Both the position numbers and the translations under genes were made by a program. DNA of 64,000 nt from Pseudomonas sp. RIT-PI-AD (GTDB lineage: Bacteria; Pseudomonadota; Gammaproteobacteria; Pseudomonadales; Pseudomonadaceae), in NCBI RefSeq assembly GCF_025642785.1, contig NZ_JANZKU010000007.1:1-64000 (forward strand). The letters are read 5' to 3'. Below are positions 56,177-64,000 of the stretch, in pieces. Position 1 is the stretch's first letter, and every line of letters starts with the position of its first letter. Below the pieces are notes generated by a model. That model was given only the letters and a program-made list of their open reading frames with translations, did not search any database and was not told the DNA's origin.

Positions 56177-58777
56177 GTGCTTGAAGCCTACCGCAACCAC
56201 GTACAAGAGCGTGCCGCCCAGGGTATCGTGCCCCAGCCGCTGAACGCCGAACAGACAGCAGGCCTGGTCGAGCTGCTGAAGAACCCGCCGGCCGGCGAAG
56301 AAGAATTCCTCCTCGACCTGATCACCAATCGCGTGCCGCCGGGCGTCGACGAAGCCGCCTACGTCAAGGCCAGCTTCCTGTCCGCGATCGCCAAGGGCGA
56401 AGCCACTTCCCCGCTGATCAGCAAGAAACGTGCGGTAGAACTGCTGGGCACCATGCAGGGCGGCTACAACATCGTCACCCTGGTGGACATGCTCGACAGC
56501 GCCGAGCTGGCCGCCACCGCCGCCGAGCAACTCAAGCACACCCTGCTGATGTTCGACGCCTTCCACGACGTGGCGGAAAAGGCCAAGGCCGGCAACGTCC
56601 AGGCCAAGGCCGTGCTGCAGTCCTGGGCCGATGGCGAATGGTTCACCAAGCGCCCGCCGATCGCCGACAAGTACAGCCTGACCGTCTTCAAGGTCCCCGG
56701 CGAAACCAACACCGACGATCTCTCTCCCGCGCCCGACGCCTGGTCGCGCCCGGACATCCCGCTGCACGCCCTGGCCATGCTGAAAATGGCTCGCGACGGC
56801 ATCGTGCCCGACCAACAGGGGGTCATCGGCCCACTCAAGCAGATCGAAGAGGTCAAGGCCAAGGGGTTCCCGGTCGCCTACGTCGGTGACGTGGTCGGTA
56901 CCGGCTCCTCGCGCAAGTCCGCCACCAACTCGGTGCTGTGGTTCTTCGGCGACGACGTGCCCTACGTGCCGAACAAGCGCGCCGGCGGCTTCTGCTTCGG
57001 CAACAAGATCGCGCCGATCTTCTACAACACCATGGAAGATGCCGGCGCCCTGCCGATCGAGTTCGACGTCTCGAACCTGAACATGGGCGACGTGATCGAC
57101 GTCTATCCGCACGCCGGCAAGGTCTGCAAGCACGGCACCGACGAAGTCCTCGCAACCTTCGAACTGAAGACCCCGGTGCTGCTCGACGAAGTCCGCGCCG
57201 GGGGCCGTATCCCGCTGATCGTCGGCCGTGGCCTGACCGACAAGGCCCGCGCCGAGCTGGGCCTGCCCGCCGTCGACCTGTTCAAGAAACCCGACCAGCC
57301 CGCGGCCAGCACCAAGGGCTTCACCCTGGCGCAGAAGATGGTCGGCAAGGCTTGCGGCGTCGAGGGCGTGCGCCCCGGCACCTACTGCGAGCCGCGGATG
57401 ACCACCGTGGGCTCCCAGGACACCACCGGCCCGATGACCCGTGACGAGCTGAAGGACCTGGCCTGCCTGGGCTTCTCCGCCGACCTGGTGATGCAGTCCT
57501 TCTGCCACACCGCGGCTTATCCCAAGCCGATCGACGTCACGACCCACCACACCCTGCCGGACTTCATCCGCACCCGCGGCGGCGTGTCCCTGCGTCCAGG
57601 CGACGGCATCATCCACAGCTGGCTGAACCGCATGCTGCTGCCCGACACCGTCGGCACCGGCGGCGACTCCCACACCCGCTTCCCGATCGGCATTTCCTTC
57701 CCGGCCGGCTCCGGCCTGGTGGCCTTCGCCGCCGCCACCGGGGTGATGCCGTTGGACATGCCGGAGTCCGTGCTGGTGCGCTTCAAGGGCAAGATGCAAC
57801 CGGGCATCACTCTTCGCGACCTGGTCCACGCGATCCCCTACTACGCGATCCAGAAAGGACTGCTGACCGTCGAGAAGAAAGGCAAGAAGAACATCTTCTC
57901 CGGCCGCATCCTCGAGATCGAAGGCCTCAACGAACTGACCGTCGAGCAGGCCTTCGAGCTCTCCGACGCCTCCGCCGAGCGTTCCGCGGCGGGCTGCACC
58001 ATCAAGCTGCCGGAAGCGGCCATCGCCGAGTACCTGAGCTCCAACATCACCCTGCTGCGCTGGATGATCGGCGAAGGCTACGGCGATGCACGCACCCTGG
58101 AACGTCGCGCCAAGGCGATGGAAAGCTGGATCGCCAACCCGCAACTGATGCAGGCCGATGCCGACGCCGAGTACGCGGAAGTCATCGAAATCGATCTGGC
58201 GGAAGTGAAGGAGCCCATCCTGTGCGCGCCCAACGATCCGGACGATGCCCGCCTGCTGTCCAGCGTCGCGGGCGACAAGATCGATGAGGTGTTCATCGGT
58301 TCCTGCATGACCAACATCGGCCACTTCCGTGCCGCCGGCAAGCTGCTGGACAAGGTCAAGGGCGGTATCCCGACGCGCCTGTGGCTGTCGCCGCCGACCA
58401 AGATGGACGCTCACCAGTTGACCGAAGAAGGCTACTACGGCATCTACGGCAAGGCCGGCGCACGTATGGAAATGCCAGGCTGCTCGCTGTGCATGGGTAA
58501 CCAGGCGCGCGTGGCGTCCAATGCCACCGTGGTCTCCACCTCCACTCGCAACTTCCCCAACCGCCTTGGCGACGGTGCCAACGTGTACCTGGCGTCGGCG
58601 GAACTGGCGGCAGTGGCGTCGATCCTCGGCAAGCTGCCGAGCGTCGAGGAGTACATGGGCTACGCGGCGAACATCGACAGCATGGCTGCGGACATCTACC
58701 GCTATCTGAGCTTCGATCAGATCGCCGAGTACCGTGAAGTGGCCGCCAGCGCCAACATCCCGGTGGTCCAGGCCTGA
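56177..58777 (+). CDS. acnB: Aconitate hydratase B
   Basis: 866 residues from GTG 56177 with GAGGG seven bases upstream; the frame from 56120 adds non-family residues. AcnB layout: N-terminal HEAT-like domain ([15 protein letters not shown]), swivel domain, then the core with 4Fe-4S ligands in [12 protein letters not shown] and [12 protein letters not shown]. It isomerises citrate to isocitrate in the TCA cycle and as apo-protein can bind RNA. Preceded by a long structured leader. Confidence 0.97.
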   Translation: MLEAYRNHVQERAAQGIVPQPLNAEQTAGLVELLKNPPAGEEEFLLDLITNRVPPGVDEAAYVKASFLSAIAKGEATSPLISKKRAVELLGTMQGGYNIVTLVDMLDSAELAATAAEQLKHTLLMFDAFHDVAEKAKAGNVQAKAVLQSWADGEWFTKRPPIADKYSLTVFKVPGETNTDDLSPAPDAWSRPDIPLHALAMLKMARDGIVPDQQGVIGPLKQIEEVKAKGFPVAYVGDVVGTGSSRKSATNSVLWFFGDDVPYVPNKRAGGFCFGNKIAPIFYNTMEDAGALPIEFDVSNLNMGDVIDVYPHAGKVCKHGTDEVLATFELKTPVLLDEVRAGGRIPLIVGRGLTDKARAELGLPAVDLFKKPDQPAASTKGFTLAQKMVGKACGVEGVRPGTYCEPRMTTVGSQDTTGPMTRDELKDLACLGFSADLVMQSFCHTAAYPKPIDVTTHHTLPDFIRTRGGVSLRPGDGIIHSWLNRMLLPDTVGTGGDSHTRFPIGISFPAGSGLVAFAAATGVMPLDMPESVLVRFKGKMQPGITLRDLVHAIPYYAIQKGLLTVEKKGKKNIFSGRILEIEGLNELTVEQAFELSDASAERSAAGCTIKLPEAAIAEYLSSNITLLRWMIGEGYGDARTLERRAKAMESWIANPQLMQADADAEYAEVIEIDLAEVKEPILCAPNDPDDARLLSSVAGDKIDEVFIGSCMTNIGHFRAAGKLLDKVKGGIPTRLWLSPPTKMDAHQLTEEGYYGIYGKAGARMEMPGCSLCMGNQARVASNATVVSTSTRNFPNRLGDGANVYLASAELAAVASILGKLPSVEEYMGYAANIDSMAADIYRYLSFDQIAEYREVAASANIPVVQA

Positions 58778-58792
58778 TCCATCCGCGACATG

Positions 58793-58820
58793 AAAAAGCC
58801 CCGCCGATGCGGGGCTTTTT
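58793..58820 (+). terminator. Terminator of acnB
   Basis: AAAAAGCCCCGC / GCGGGGCTTTTT stem, loop CGAT, with a T run, 15 bases after the acnB stop. Confidence 0.92.
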
Positions 58821-58955
58821 CATGGGCGTCGTTCCAGCCGACCCAAGCGCCGTGCCGCCTCCACAGCTTTCCGTACGATTGAGGGAGCATACCGCCCCTC
58901 ACACTGTCAGAGAACTCGAGCCCCCAGCGGGCTGACGACTGATCAGGAGAGCATC

Positions 58956-59165
58956 ATGAAGCATTGGATTTTTGCCGTATTCTGCGTCATCGGTCTGGCA
59001 GGCTGTGCCAGCGACTACATCATCGCCACCAACGACGGCCAGATGATCACCTCGGATGGCAAGCCGAAACTGGACGAAGACACCGGGATGCTCAAGTTCG
59101 AGGATGGCGAAGGCAACGAGCAGCAGATTCCTCAATCCCAGGTGAAGCAGATCATCGAACGCTGA
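58956..59165 (+). CDS. Small YgdI/YgdR-family lipoprotein
   Basis: 69 residues. Signal MKHWIFAVFCVIGLAGCASD with lipobox LAGC, followed by the SH3-like segment YIIATNDGQMITSDGKPKLD that defines the family. Predicted to be lipid-anchored in the envelope. AGGAG precedes the ATG; its own terminator follows. Confidence 0.92.
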   Translation: MKHWIFAVFCVIGLAGCASDYIIATNDGQMITSDGKPKLDEDTGMLKFEDGEGNEQQIPQSQVKQIIER

Positions 59166-59180
59166 GTCGATTCCGCAGCA

Positions 59181-59208
59181 CGCGAACCCCACTTTTGTGG
59201 GGTTTCGT
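59181..59208 (+). terminator. Terminator of the YgdI/YgdR lipoprotein gene
   Basis: Stem AACCCCAC / GTGGGGTT with loop TTTT, extended by CACG/CGTG, followed by TTTC. Confidence 0.8.
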
Positions 59209-59377
59209 GTTTCTGCAGAGGGATGAAGCAAGGAATGCCGGCTGCGCCATGCGCCGCTGCCAGGCAACTTCCAGAAAGTCCCGAGACCGGGCACGAGGCA
59301 AGACTGAAGGCCTGCCAAGGAAGAATCAAGGTCGGACGCCCCGGGGCGGGACGTCCGGTAGCACGGAAATCCCGGGC

Positions 59378-61054
59378 TCAGTCTTCGCGGTACCGGCGCA
59401 GCTTGAGCGACTTGCCGGCGACGCGGGTGTCCTTGAGTTTGCCGAGCAGGCGCTCCAGGCCTTCCTCCGGAAGCTCCACGAGGCTGAAGGTCTCGCGGAT
59501 CTGGATGCGGCCGATGGCCTCGCGCGCCAAACCGCCCTCGTTGAGGATCGCCCCCAGCAGGTTCTTCGCGGCGATCCCGTCACGGGCACCCAGCGCAGTG
59601 CGGCAACGCACACGGCCTTCGGCCAAGGGCACCGGCGCGCGACGCTCGCGGCTTTCGCCACTGCTGCTGCGCTCGCCGTCGCGCTCGCGACGTTCGCGCG
59701 GCGCGGTGTTGCTCGGCACCAGCGGCTGCTCGCGCTCGACGTCCGCCAGATTCAGTGCCTGGCCATTGGTGGCCTTGCGCAGCAGAGCCGATGCCAGGGC
59801 ACGCGGGCTGCAACCGATCTCGGCGATCAGGCGATCGAGCAGTTCGCCATGGCTCGCTTCGGCCTCGGCGACCAGCGGCGTGAGGCTGGCGGTCAGTTTC
59901 TTGATGCGCGCATCCAATACCTGCTGGGCATTCGGCAGGCGGACTTCGGCGACCTTTTGCCCGGTGACGCGCTCGATCACCTGGAGCATGCGCCGTTCGC
60001 GCGGGGTGACCAGCAGCAGGGCGCGGCCATCGCGACCGGCACGGCCGGTGCGGCCGATCCGGTGCACGTAGGACTCGGGGTCGTAGGGCATGTCGACGTT
60101 GAGCACGTGGGTGATGCGCGGCACGTCGATACCGCGGGCGGCCACGTCGGTGGCGACCACGATGTCCAGGCGGCCATCCTTCAACGACTCGATCACGCGC
60201 TCGCGCTGGTTCTGAGCGATGTCGCCGTTCAACGCGGCGGCTTTGTAACCCTTGGCCTCCAGGGCGCTGGCCAGGTCGAGGGTCGCCTGCTTGGTACGCA
60301 CGAAGGCGATCAGCGCGTCGAACTCTTCGACCTCCAGCAGACGCAGCACCGCGCCCACTTTCTGGTCGGCGTGGACCAGCAGGTGCGCCTGGTCGATGAG
60401 CGAGACGGTCTGGGTCTTGGCGGCGATCTTGACGTGCTTGGGGTCTTTCAGGTGACGCTCGGCGATGGAGCGGATCGACGGCGGCAGGGTCGCGGAGAAC
60501 AACACGGTCTGGCGGCTTTCCGGCATGGCCTGGAAGATCACTTCCAGATCGTCCATGAAGCCCAGCTTGAGCATCTCGTCGGCTTCGTCGAGCACCAGTT
60601 TCTGCACGGTGCTGAGCAGCTTCTCATCGCGACGCAGGTGGTCGCAGAGGCGGCCCGGGGTGGCGACGATGATCTGCGCGCCCTGGCGCAGGGCCTTGAG
60701 CTGCGGGCCCATGGGCGCGCCGCCGTAGACGGCGATCACGCTGACGCCGGGCATCTGCTTGGAATAGGTTTCGAACGCGGTGGCGACTTGCAGCGCCAGC
60801 TCGCGGGTCGGCGTCAGGATCAGCACCTGCGGCTCGCGCCGGGTCGGTTCGAGCTGGCTCAGCAGCGGCAGCGCGAACGCCGCGGTCTTGCCGGTGCCGG
60901 TCTGGGCCTGGCCGATCATGTCGTGCCCGGCGAGGATCACCGGGATCGATTGCGCCTGGATCGGCGACGGCTCTTCGTAACCGACCGAGCTGATCGCGGC
61001 GAGGATATTGGGGTGGAGTTCGAGCGCGGCGAAGCCGCCGAGTTCCTGGGTCAT
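59378..61054 (-). CDS. DEAD-box ATP-dependent RNA helicase, DeaD/CsdA type
   Basis: 558 residues from ATG 61054. Motifs: Q motif EEPSPIQAQSIPVIL, Walker A AQTGTGKTAA, PTRELALQV, DEADEMLKLGF, SAT, and the C-terminal helicase RGIDVPRITHVLNVD and YVHRIGRTGRAGR. A C-terminal DbpA-type RNA-binding domain (around KNLLGAILNEGGL) is present. The family unwinds RNA in ribosome assembly and cold adaptation. No start-site uncertainty beyond the in-frame ATG at 61087. Confidence 0.93.
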   Translation of the reverse strand: MTQELGGFAALELHPNILAAISSVGYEEPSPIQAQSIPVILAGHDMIGQAQTGTGKTAAFALPLLSQLEPTRREPQVLILTPTRELALQVATAFETYSKQMPGVSVIAVYGGAPMGPQLKALRQGAQIIVATPGRLCDHLRRDEKLLSTVQKLVLDEADEMLKLGFMDDLEVIFQAMPESRQTVLFSATLPPSIRSIAERHLKDPKHVKIAAKTQTVSLIDQAHLLVHADQKVGAVLRLLEVEEFDALIAFVRTKQATLDLASALEAKGYKAAALNGDIAQNQRERVIESLKDGRLDIVVATDVAARGIDVPRITHVLNVDMPYDPESYVHRIGRTGRAGRDGRALLLVTPRERRMLQVIERVTGQKVAEVRLPNAQQVLDARIKKLTASLTPLVAEAEASHGELLDRLIAEIGCSPRALASALLRKATNGQALNLADVEREQPLVPSNTAPRERRERDGERSSSGESRERRAPVPLAEGRVRCRTALGARDGIAAKNLLGAILNEGGLAREAIGRIQIRETFSLVELPEEGLERLLGKLKDTRVAGKSLKLRRYRED

Positions 61055-61418
61055 GGGTCTGCCTCGTGTGCATCCGCAAAGACCCATGTTCCAAAGCTGC
61101 GCATGCCGTGTAAGACCCGGAGGTCACCCTGGCAGCTCGGTCGGCGAGAATTTGCGAGAACGCGTAGTGAATGGATGAATCGTCAAGGGTGTCCGCAGTG
61201 CGGACATGCAGCCGAAGCAAGCGCTTCGAGGGTCGCAGTACCTGAACGGGGCCGTAAAAGGCCGGCGCGCACTATACCGGAAAATCCTGAATTTTGTGCA
61301 GGTTTTTCATCCCGGGCGCACGTAGACGGCCAAACGGTCATCCGCGCGTGGACAAGCCGGGCGCGGCCGGTTATACCGCACCGCACGCAGTCTCTCGCAC
61401 CAGTAGAAGGAGTTCTCC

Positions 61419-62210
61419 ATGTCGTCCAGCGCCGCAGGCCGGGTCAGCCGGGAAAAACGCGACCAGGTCATGCTCATCGGCCTCGACCGGGTCGCCAAGC
61501 GCAACGCCTTCGACCAGGCGATGCTCGACGACTTGGTGCTCGCCCTCGGCGAATACGAACGCGACGACGACGCCCGCTGTGCCCTGATCCATGCCCACGG
61601 CGAACATTTCACCGCGGGGCTCGATCTGGCCGACGTCGGTGACACCTTCCGCGCGGGCTGGACCTTGCCGCCGGGCGCCGTCGACCCCTGGGGCACCTTC
61701 GGCGGACCGCGCCTGAGCAAACCCCTGGTGATCGCCGTGCAAGGCTACTGCCTCACCCTCGGCATCGAACTGATGCTCGCCGCGGATATCAATCTGTGTG
61801 CCAGCAACACCCGCTTCGCCCAACTGGAAGTCCAGCGCGGCATCCTCCCGTTCGGCGGCGCCACCCTGCGCCTGCCCCAGGTGGCCGGCTGGGGCAATGC
61901 GCTGCGCTGGCTGCTCACCGGCGACGAGTTCGATGCCCACGAAGCCTATCGCCTCGGCCTGGTCCAGGAAGTGCTCGCCAGCGAAGACCTGATGCCCCGC
62001 GCGCTGTGGATGGCGCAACGCATCGCGCAGCAAGCGCCGCTGGGAGTACGCGCGACCCTCGCTTCAGCGCGCCAGGCGGTGGAACAGGGAGAACGCGCCG
62101 CCGCCGCCGCGTTGCCCGCCACCACCCGCCAGCTGTTCGACTCGGCCGACGCGGCGGAAGGCCTGCGCGCCATGCAGGAGCGCCGTCCGGGACGCTTCGA
62201 AGGCCGCTAG
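61419..62210 (+). CDS. Crotonase / enoyl-CoA hydratase family protein
   Basis: 263 residues. Crotonase oxyanion-hole regions HGEHFTAGLDLADVG and YCLTLGIELMLAADI are present; the catalytic Glu segment reads QRGILPFGGATLRLPQ, so one of the two hydratase glutamates appears replaced and the reaction may differ. Substrate unknown. Overlaps the convergent spermidine-synthase-like gene by four bases. Confidence 0.88.
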   Translation: MSSSAAGRVSREKRDQVMLIGLDRVAKRNAFDQAMLDDLVLALGEYERDDDARCALIHAHGEHFTAGLDLADVGDTFRAGWTLPPGAVDPWGTFGGPRLSKPLVIAVQGYCLTLGIELMLAADINLCASNTRFAQLEVQRGILPFGGATLRLPQVAGWGNALRWLLTGDEFDAHEAYRLGLVQEVLASEDLMPRALWMAQRIAQQAPLGVRATLASARQAVEQGERAAAAALPATTRQLFDSADAAEGLRAMQERRPGRFEGR

Positions 62211-62959
62211 CTGGCGCCGCGTATCGCCTCTAGCAGCGGCATCAGCGAATAGCCCAGGCGGGGCGCCAGGGCCTCGGCTTTTGCCGCCAGCCGCTCGCGG
62301 TCCAGCGTCTGTTCCAGGTCCGCCGGCACCATCAGGATCACGTTGCCCTCCTTCACCGGGCACTCCCAGTAGTGCCGGTGATAGAGCCCGCGCAACAGCG
62401 CCGCGCCGAGCGGCTTGCCCTCGTCGGTGGCCCACTGATTGATGATCAGCCAGCCGCCGGGATTCAGCCGGAGCTGACAGTTCTCGAGGAATTTCCAGGC
62501 CAGATGCCCGACCCCCGGCCCCGTGTCGGTGTAGAGATCGACGAAGATCAGGTCCGCGGTTTCCGCGCTGGGCAGCAACTCCAACGCATCGCCGATGCGG
62601 ATGGTCAGCCGCGGATCGTCCTGCAAGCCGAGGTATTCCATCGCCAGTCGCGGCACGTCGGGGCGCAGCTCGATCGCCTCGACGTCCTCCAGCGGCAGTA
62701 GGCTCAGGCACGCCTGGGTCAGGTTGCCGGCACCCAGGCCGAGGAACAATGCGGTTTCCGGCGCGTCGTGGCAGAGCGCGCCGAGCAGCATGGCGCGGGT
62801 GTAGTCGTACTCCAGCCAACTAGGGTCGCGGGTGAACACACAGCTCTGCTCTATCGCCTCGCCGAACTCGAGGAAGCGGTAGTCGCCGACCTCCAGCACC
62901 CGGATGGAACCGAACTCGTCCTGCACCTCGGCAAGCACCCGTTCCTCGCGCATGGCCAC
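62207..62959 (-). CDS. Spermidine synthase-like protein (Rossmann, SAM/dcSAM fold)
   Basis: 250 residues. Motif I ALFLGLGAGNLTQACLSLLP, motif II VEAIELRPDVPRLA and the acidic LIFVDLYTDTGPG segment match polyamine aminopropyltransferase-like proteins. Not enough of the diagnostic SpeE active site is visible to call true spermidine synthase; many of these are uncharacterised methyltransferase-like proteins. Confidence 0.8.
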   Translation of the reverse strand: MAMREERVLAEVQDEFGSIRVLEVGDYRFLEFGEAIEQSCVFTRDPSWLEYDYTRAMLLGALCHDAPETALFLGLGAGNLTQACLSLLPLEDVEAIELRPDVPRLAMEYLGLQDDPRLTIRIGDALELLPSAETADLIFVDLYTDTGPGVGHLAWKFLENCQLRLNPGGWLIINQWATDEGKPLGAALLRGLYHRHYWECPVKEGNVILMVPADLEQTLDRERLAAKAEALAPRLGYSLMPLLEAIRGAS

Positions 62960-63169
62960 TCCTGAATAGACTGGTTTCCGCCGCGTCGGGGCGCGACGGC
63001 GAGCCGCGCCCCGCGCCCACCCGGGCCGCGGCGCAGGCGATCATAGCAGCCCGCCGGGACCTGCGTAGCGCGGACCATTCGAATGCGCTATCGCGCCCAT
63101 CGGCTGGCAGCCGGGGGCCGATCGGTTACCATGCGGCATCCCTTTGCCAGCAGCCGCATCGAGCCCGAA

Positions 63170-64000
63170 ATGAGCGACCTATCGTCCCCCGCCACGCCCC
63201 TCTGGAGCCCCGAGAGCTGGAGAGACAAGCCGATCCAGCAACAGCCGGAATACCCGGACGCGGCCCATCTGGACCGCGTGCTGAAAACCCTGGCGGGCTA
63301 CCCGCCGCTGGTGTTCGCCGGCGAAGCGCGGGAACTGCGCCGGCAGTTCGCCGAGGTCACCCAGGGCCGCGCCTTCCTGCTGCAAGGCGGCGATTGCGCG
63401 GAAAGCTTCGCCGAATTCTCCGCCGCGAAGATCCGCGACACCTTCAAAGTGCTGCTGCAGATGGCCATCGTGATGACCTTCGCGGCCGGCTGCCCGGTGG
63501 TGAAGATCGGCCGCATGGCCGGGCAATTCGCCAAGCCGCGCTCTTCCGGTAGCGAGACCATCGACGGCGTCACCCTCCCCGCCTACCGGGGCGACATCGT
63601 CAACGGCATCGCCTTCGAGCAAGCCAGCCGCGTGCCGGACCCGGAGCGCCTGCTGCAGGCGTATCACCAATCCACCTCCGGGCTGAACCTGTTGCGCGCA
63701 TTCGCCCAAGGCGGTTTCGCCGACGTGCATCAGGTGCATCGCTGGAACCTCGACTTCATCGCCAATTCGGCGTTGACCGAGAAGTACAGCCAGTTGGCCG
63801 GCCGCCTCGACGAAACCCTGGCGTTCATGCGTGCCTGCGGCCTGGACAACGCCCCGCAGTTGCGCGAGGCGAGCTTCTTCACCGCCCACGAAGCCTTGCT
63901 GCTCAACTACGAAGAGGCCTTCGTGCGCCGCGACAGCCTCACCGGCGACTGGTACGACTGCTCGGCGCACATGCTGTGGATCGGCGACCGCACCCGCCAG
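63170..64000 (+). CDS. Class II (plant-type) DAHP synthase, 3' end outside window
   Basis: 277 codons are open from ATG 63170 to the window end. Class II 3-deoxy-D-arabino-heptulosonate-7-phosphate synthase signatures: [34 protein letters not shown] (metal Cys), [17 protein letters not shown] and DIVNGIAFE. It condenses PEP with erythrose 4-phosphate, the first shikimate step. The gene continues past 64000. Confidence 0.92.
   Translation, partial: MSDLSSPATPLWSPESWRDKPIQQQPEYPDAAHLDRVLKTLAGYPPLVFAGEARELRRQFAEVTQGRAFLLQGGDCAESFAEFSAAKIRDTFKVLLQMAIVMTFAAGCPVVKIGRMAGQFAKPRSSGSETIDGVTLPAYRGDIVNGIAFEQASRVPDPERLLQAYHQSTSGLNLLRAFAQGGFADVHQVHRWNLDFIANSALTEKYSQLAGRLDETLAFMRACGLDNAPQLREASFFTAHEALLLNYEEAFVRRDSLTGDWYDCSAHMLWIGDRTRQ

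Noticed and set aside
55832-58414. 860-codon minus-strand frame opposite acnB
   Set aside because: Complement of AcnB; no family resemblance.
58964-61642. 892-codon plus-strand frame over the lipoprotein and DEAD-box helicase
   Set aside because: Different frame of the lipoprotein gene and antisense to the helicase.

Overview
The window is chromosomal DNA of a Pseudomonas, from the P. aeruginosa/citronellolis/knackmussii side of the genus as far as sequence reading allows. The evidence is high GC with strong G/C third-position bias, typical Pseudomonas housekeeping blocks (thrS-infC-rpmI-rplT-pheS-pheT-ihfA-merR-tRNA-Pro; tig-clpP-clpX-lon-hupB-ppiD; tRNA-Arg/His/Leu-folD-cysS-glnS-ppiB-lpxH; acnB) and close similarity of many products to P. 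aeruginosa proteins. From memory of P. aeruginosa PAO1 these blocks are not all adjacent there, so the order is a mosaic and the strain is probably not P. aeruginosa itself.

Layout. 1-3074: end of an ABC import ATPase of the sulfonate/nitrate type, an MFS transporter and a CysB-like LysR regulator. 3180-5151: a tonB-exbB-exbD energy-transduction operon on the minus strand. 5176-15790: a lower-GC accessory region next to tRNA-Pro(GGG). It holds a dead integrase tail, an Upf1-like helicase/DUF2726-nuclease fusion, an orphan ParD plus a truncated Phd-like antitoxin, a four-gene operon ending in a Septu-like ATPase+HNH pair, a MITE-like 180 bp element and a DUF1778/GNAT toxin-antitoxin pair with a frameshifted antitoxin. 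It reads as a decayed integrative element that has become a defence island.

15796-23216: translation block (tRNA-Pro, MerR regulator, ihfA, pheT, pheS, rplT, rpmI, infC with an ATT start, thrS). 23722-32169: protein quality control (ppiD, a tRNA-like element, hupB, lon, clpX, clpP, tig). 32357-37831: a lysine/pipecolate degradation cluster (amaA, amaB, a LysR regulator, the DUF1338 enzyme HglS). 37911-40949: TRIC-type channel, glutathione reductase, galU. 41204-47023: secreted serine protease, mntP with its manganese riboswitch, small proteins, and a frameshifted SDR/AraC pair. 47634-47964: three tRNAs. 48231-55773: folD, cysS, glnS, ppiB, lpxH, miaE, a tandem Usp protein and a DUF1289 protein. 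55860-64000: acnB with a long structured leader, a small lipoprotein, a DEAD-box RNA helicase, a crotonase, a spermidine-synthase-like protein and the start of a class II DAHP synthase.

The most interesting items are the four-gene Septu-like operon (10332-14264), the helicase-nuclease fusion beside it, a tRNA-like sequence with a CUA anticodon loop between hupB and ppiD (25679-25756), and a 140 nt inverted-repeat structure in the acnB leader (55920-56059).
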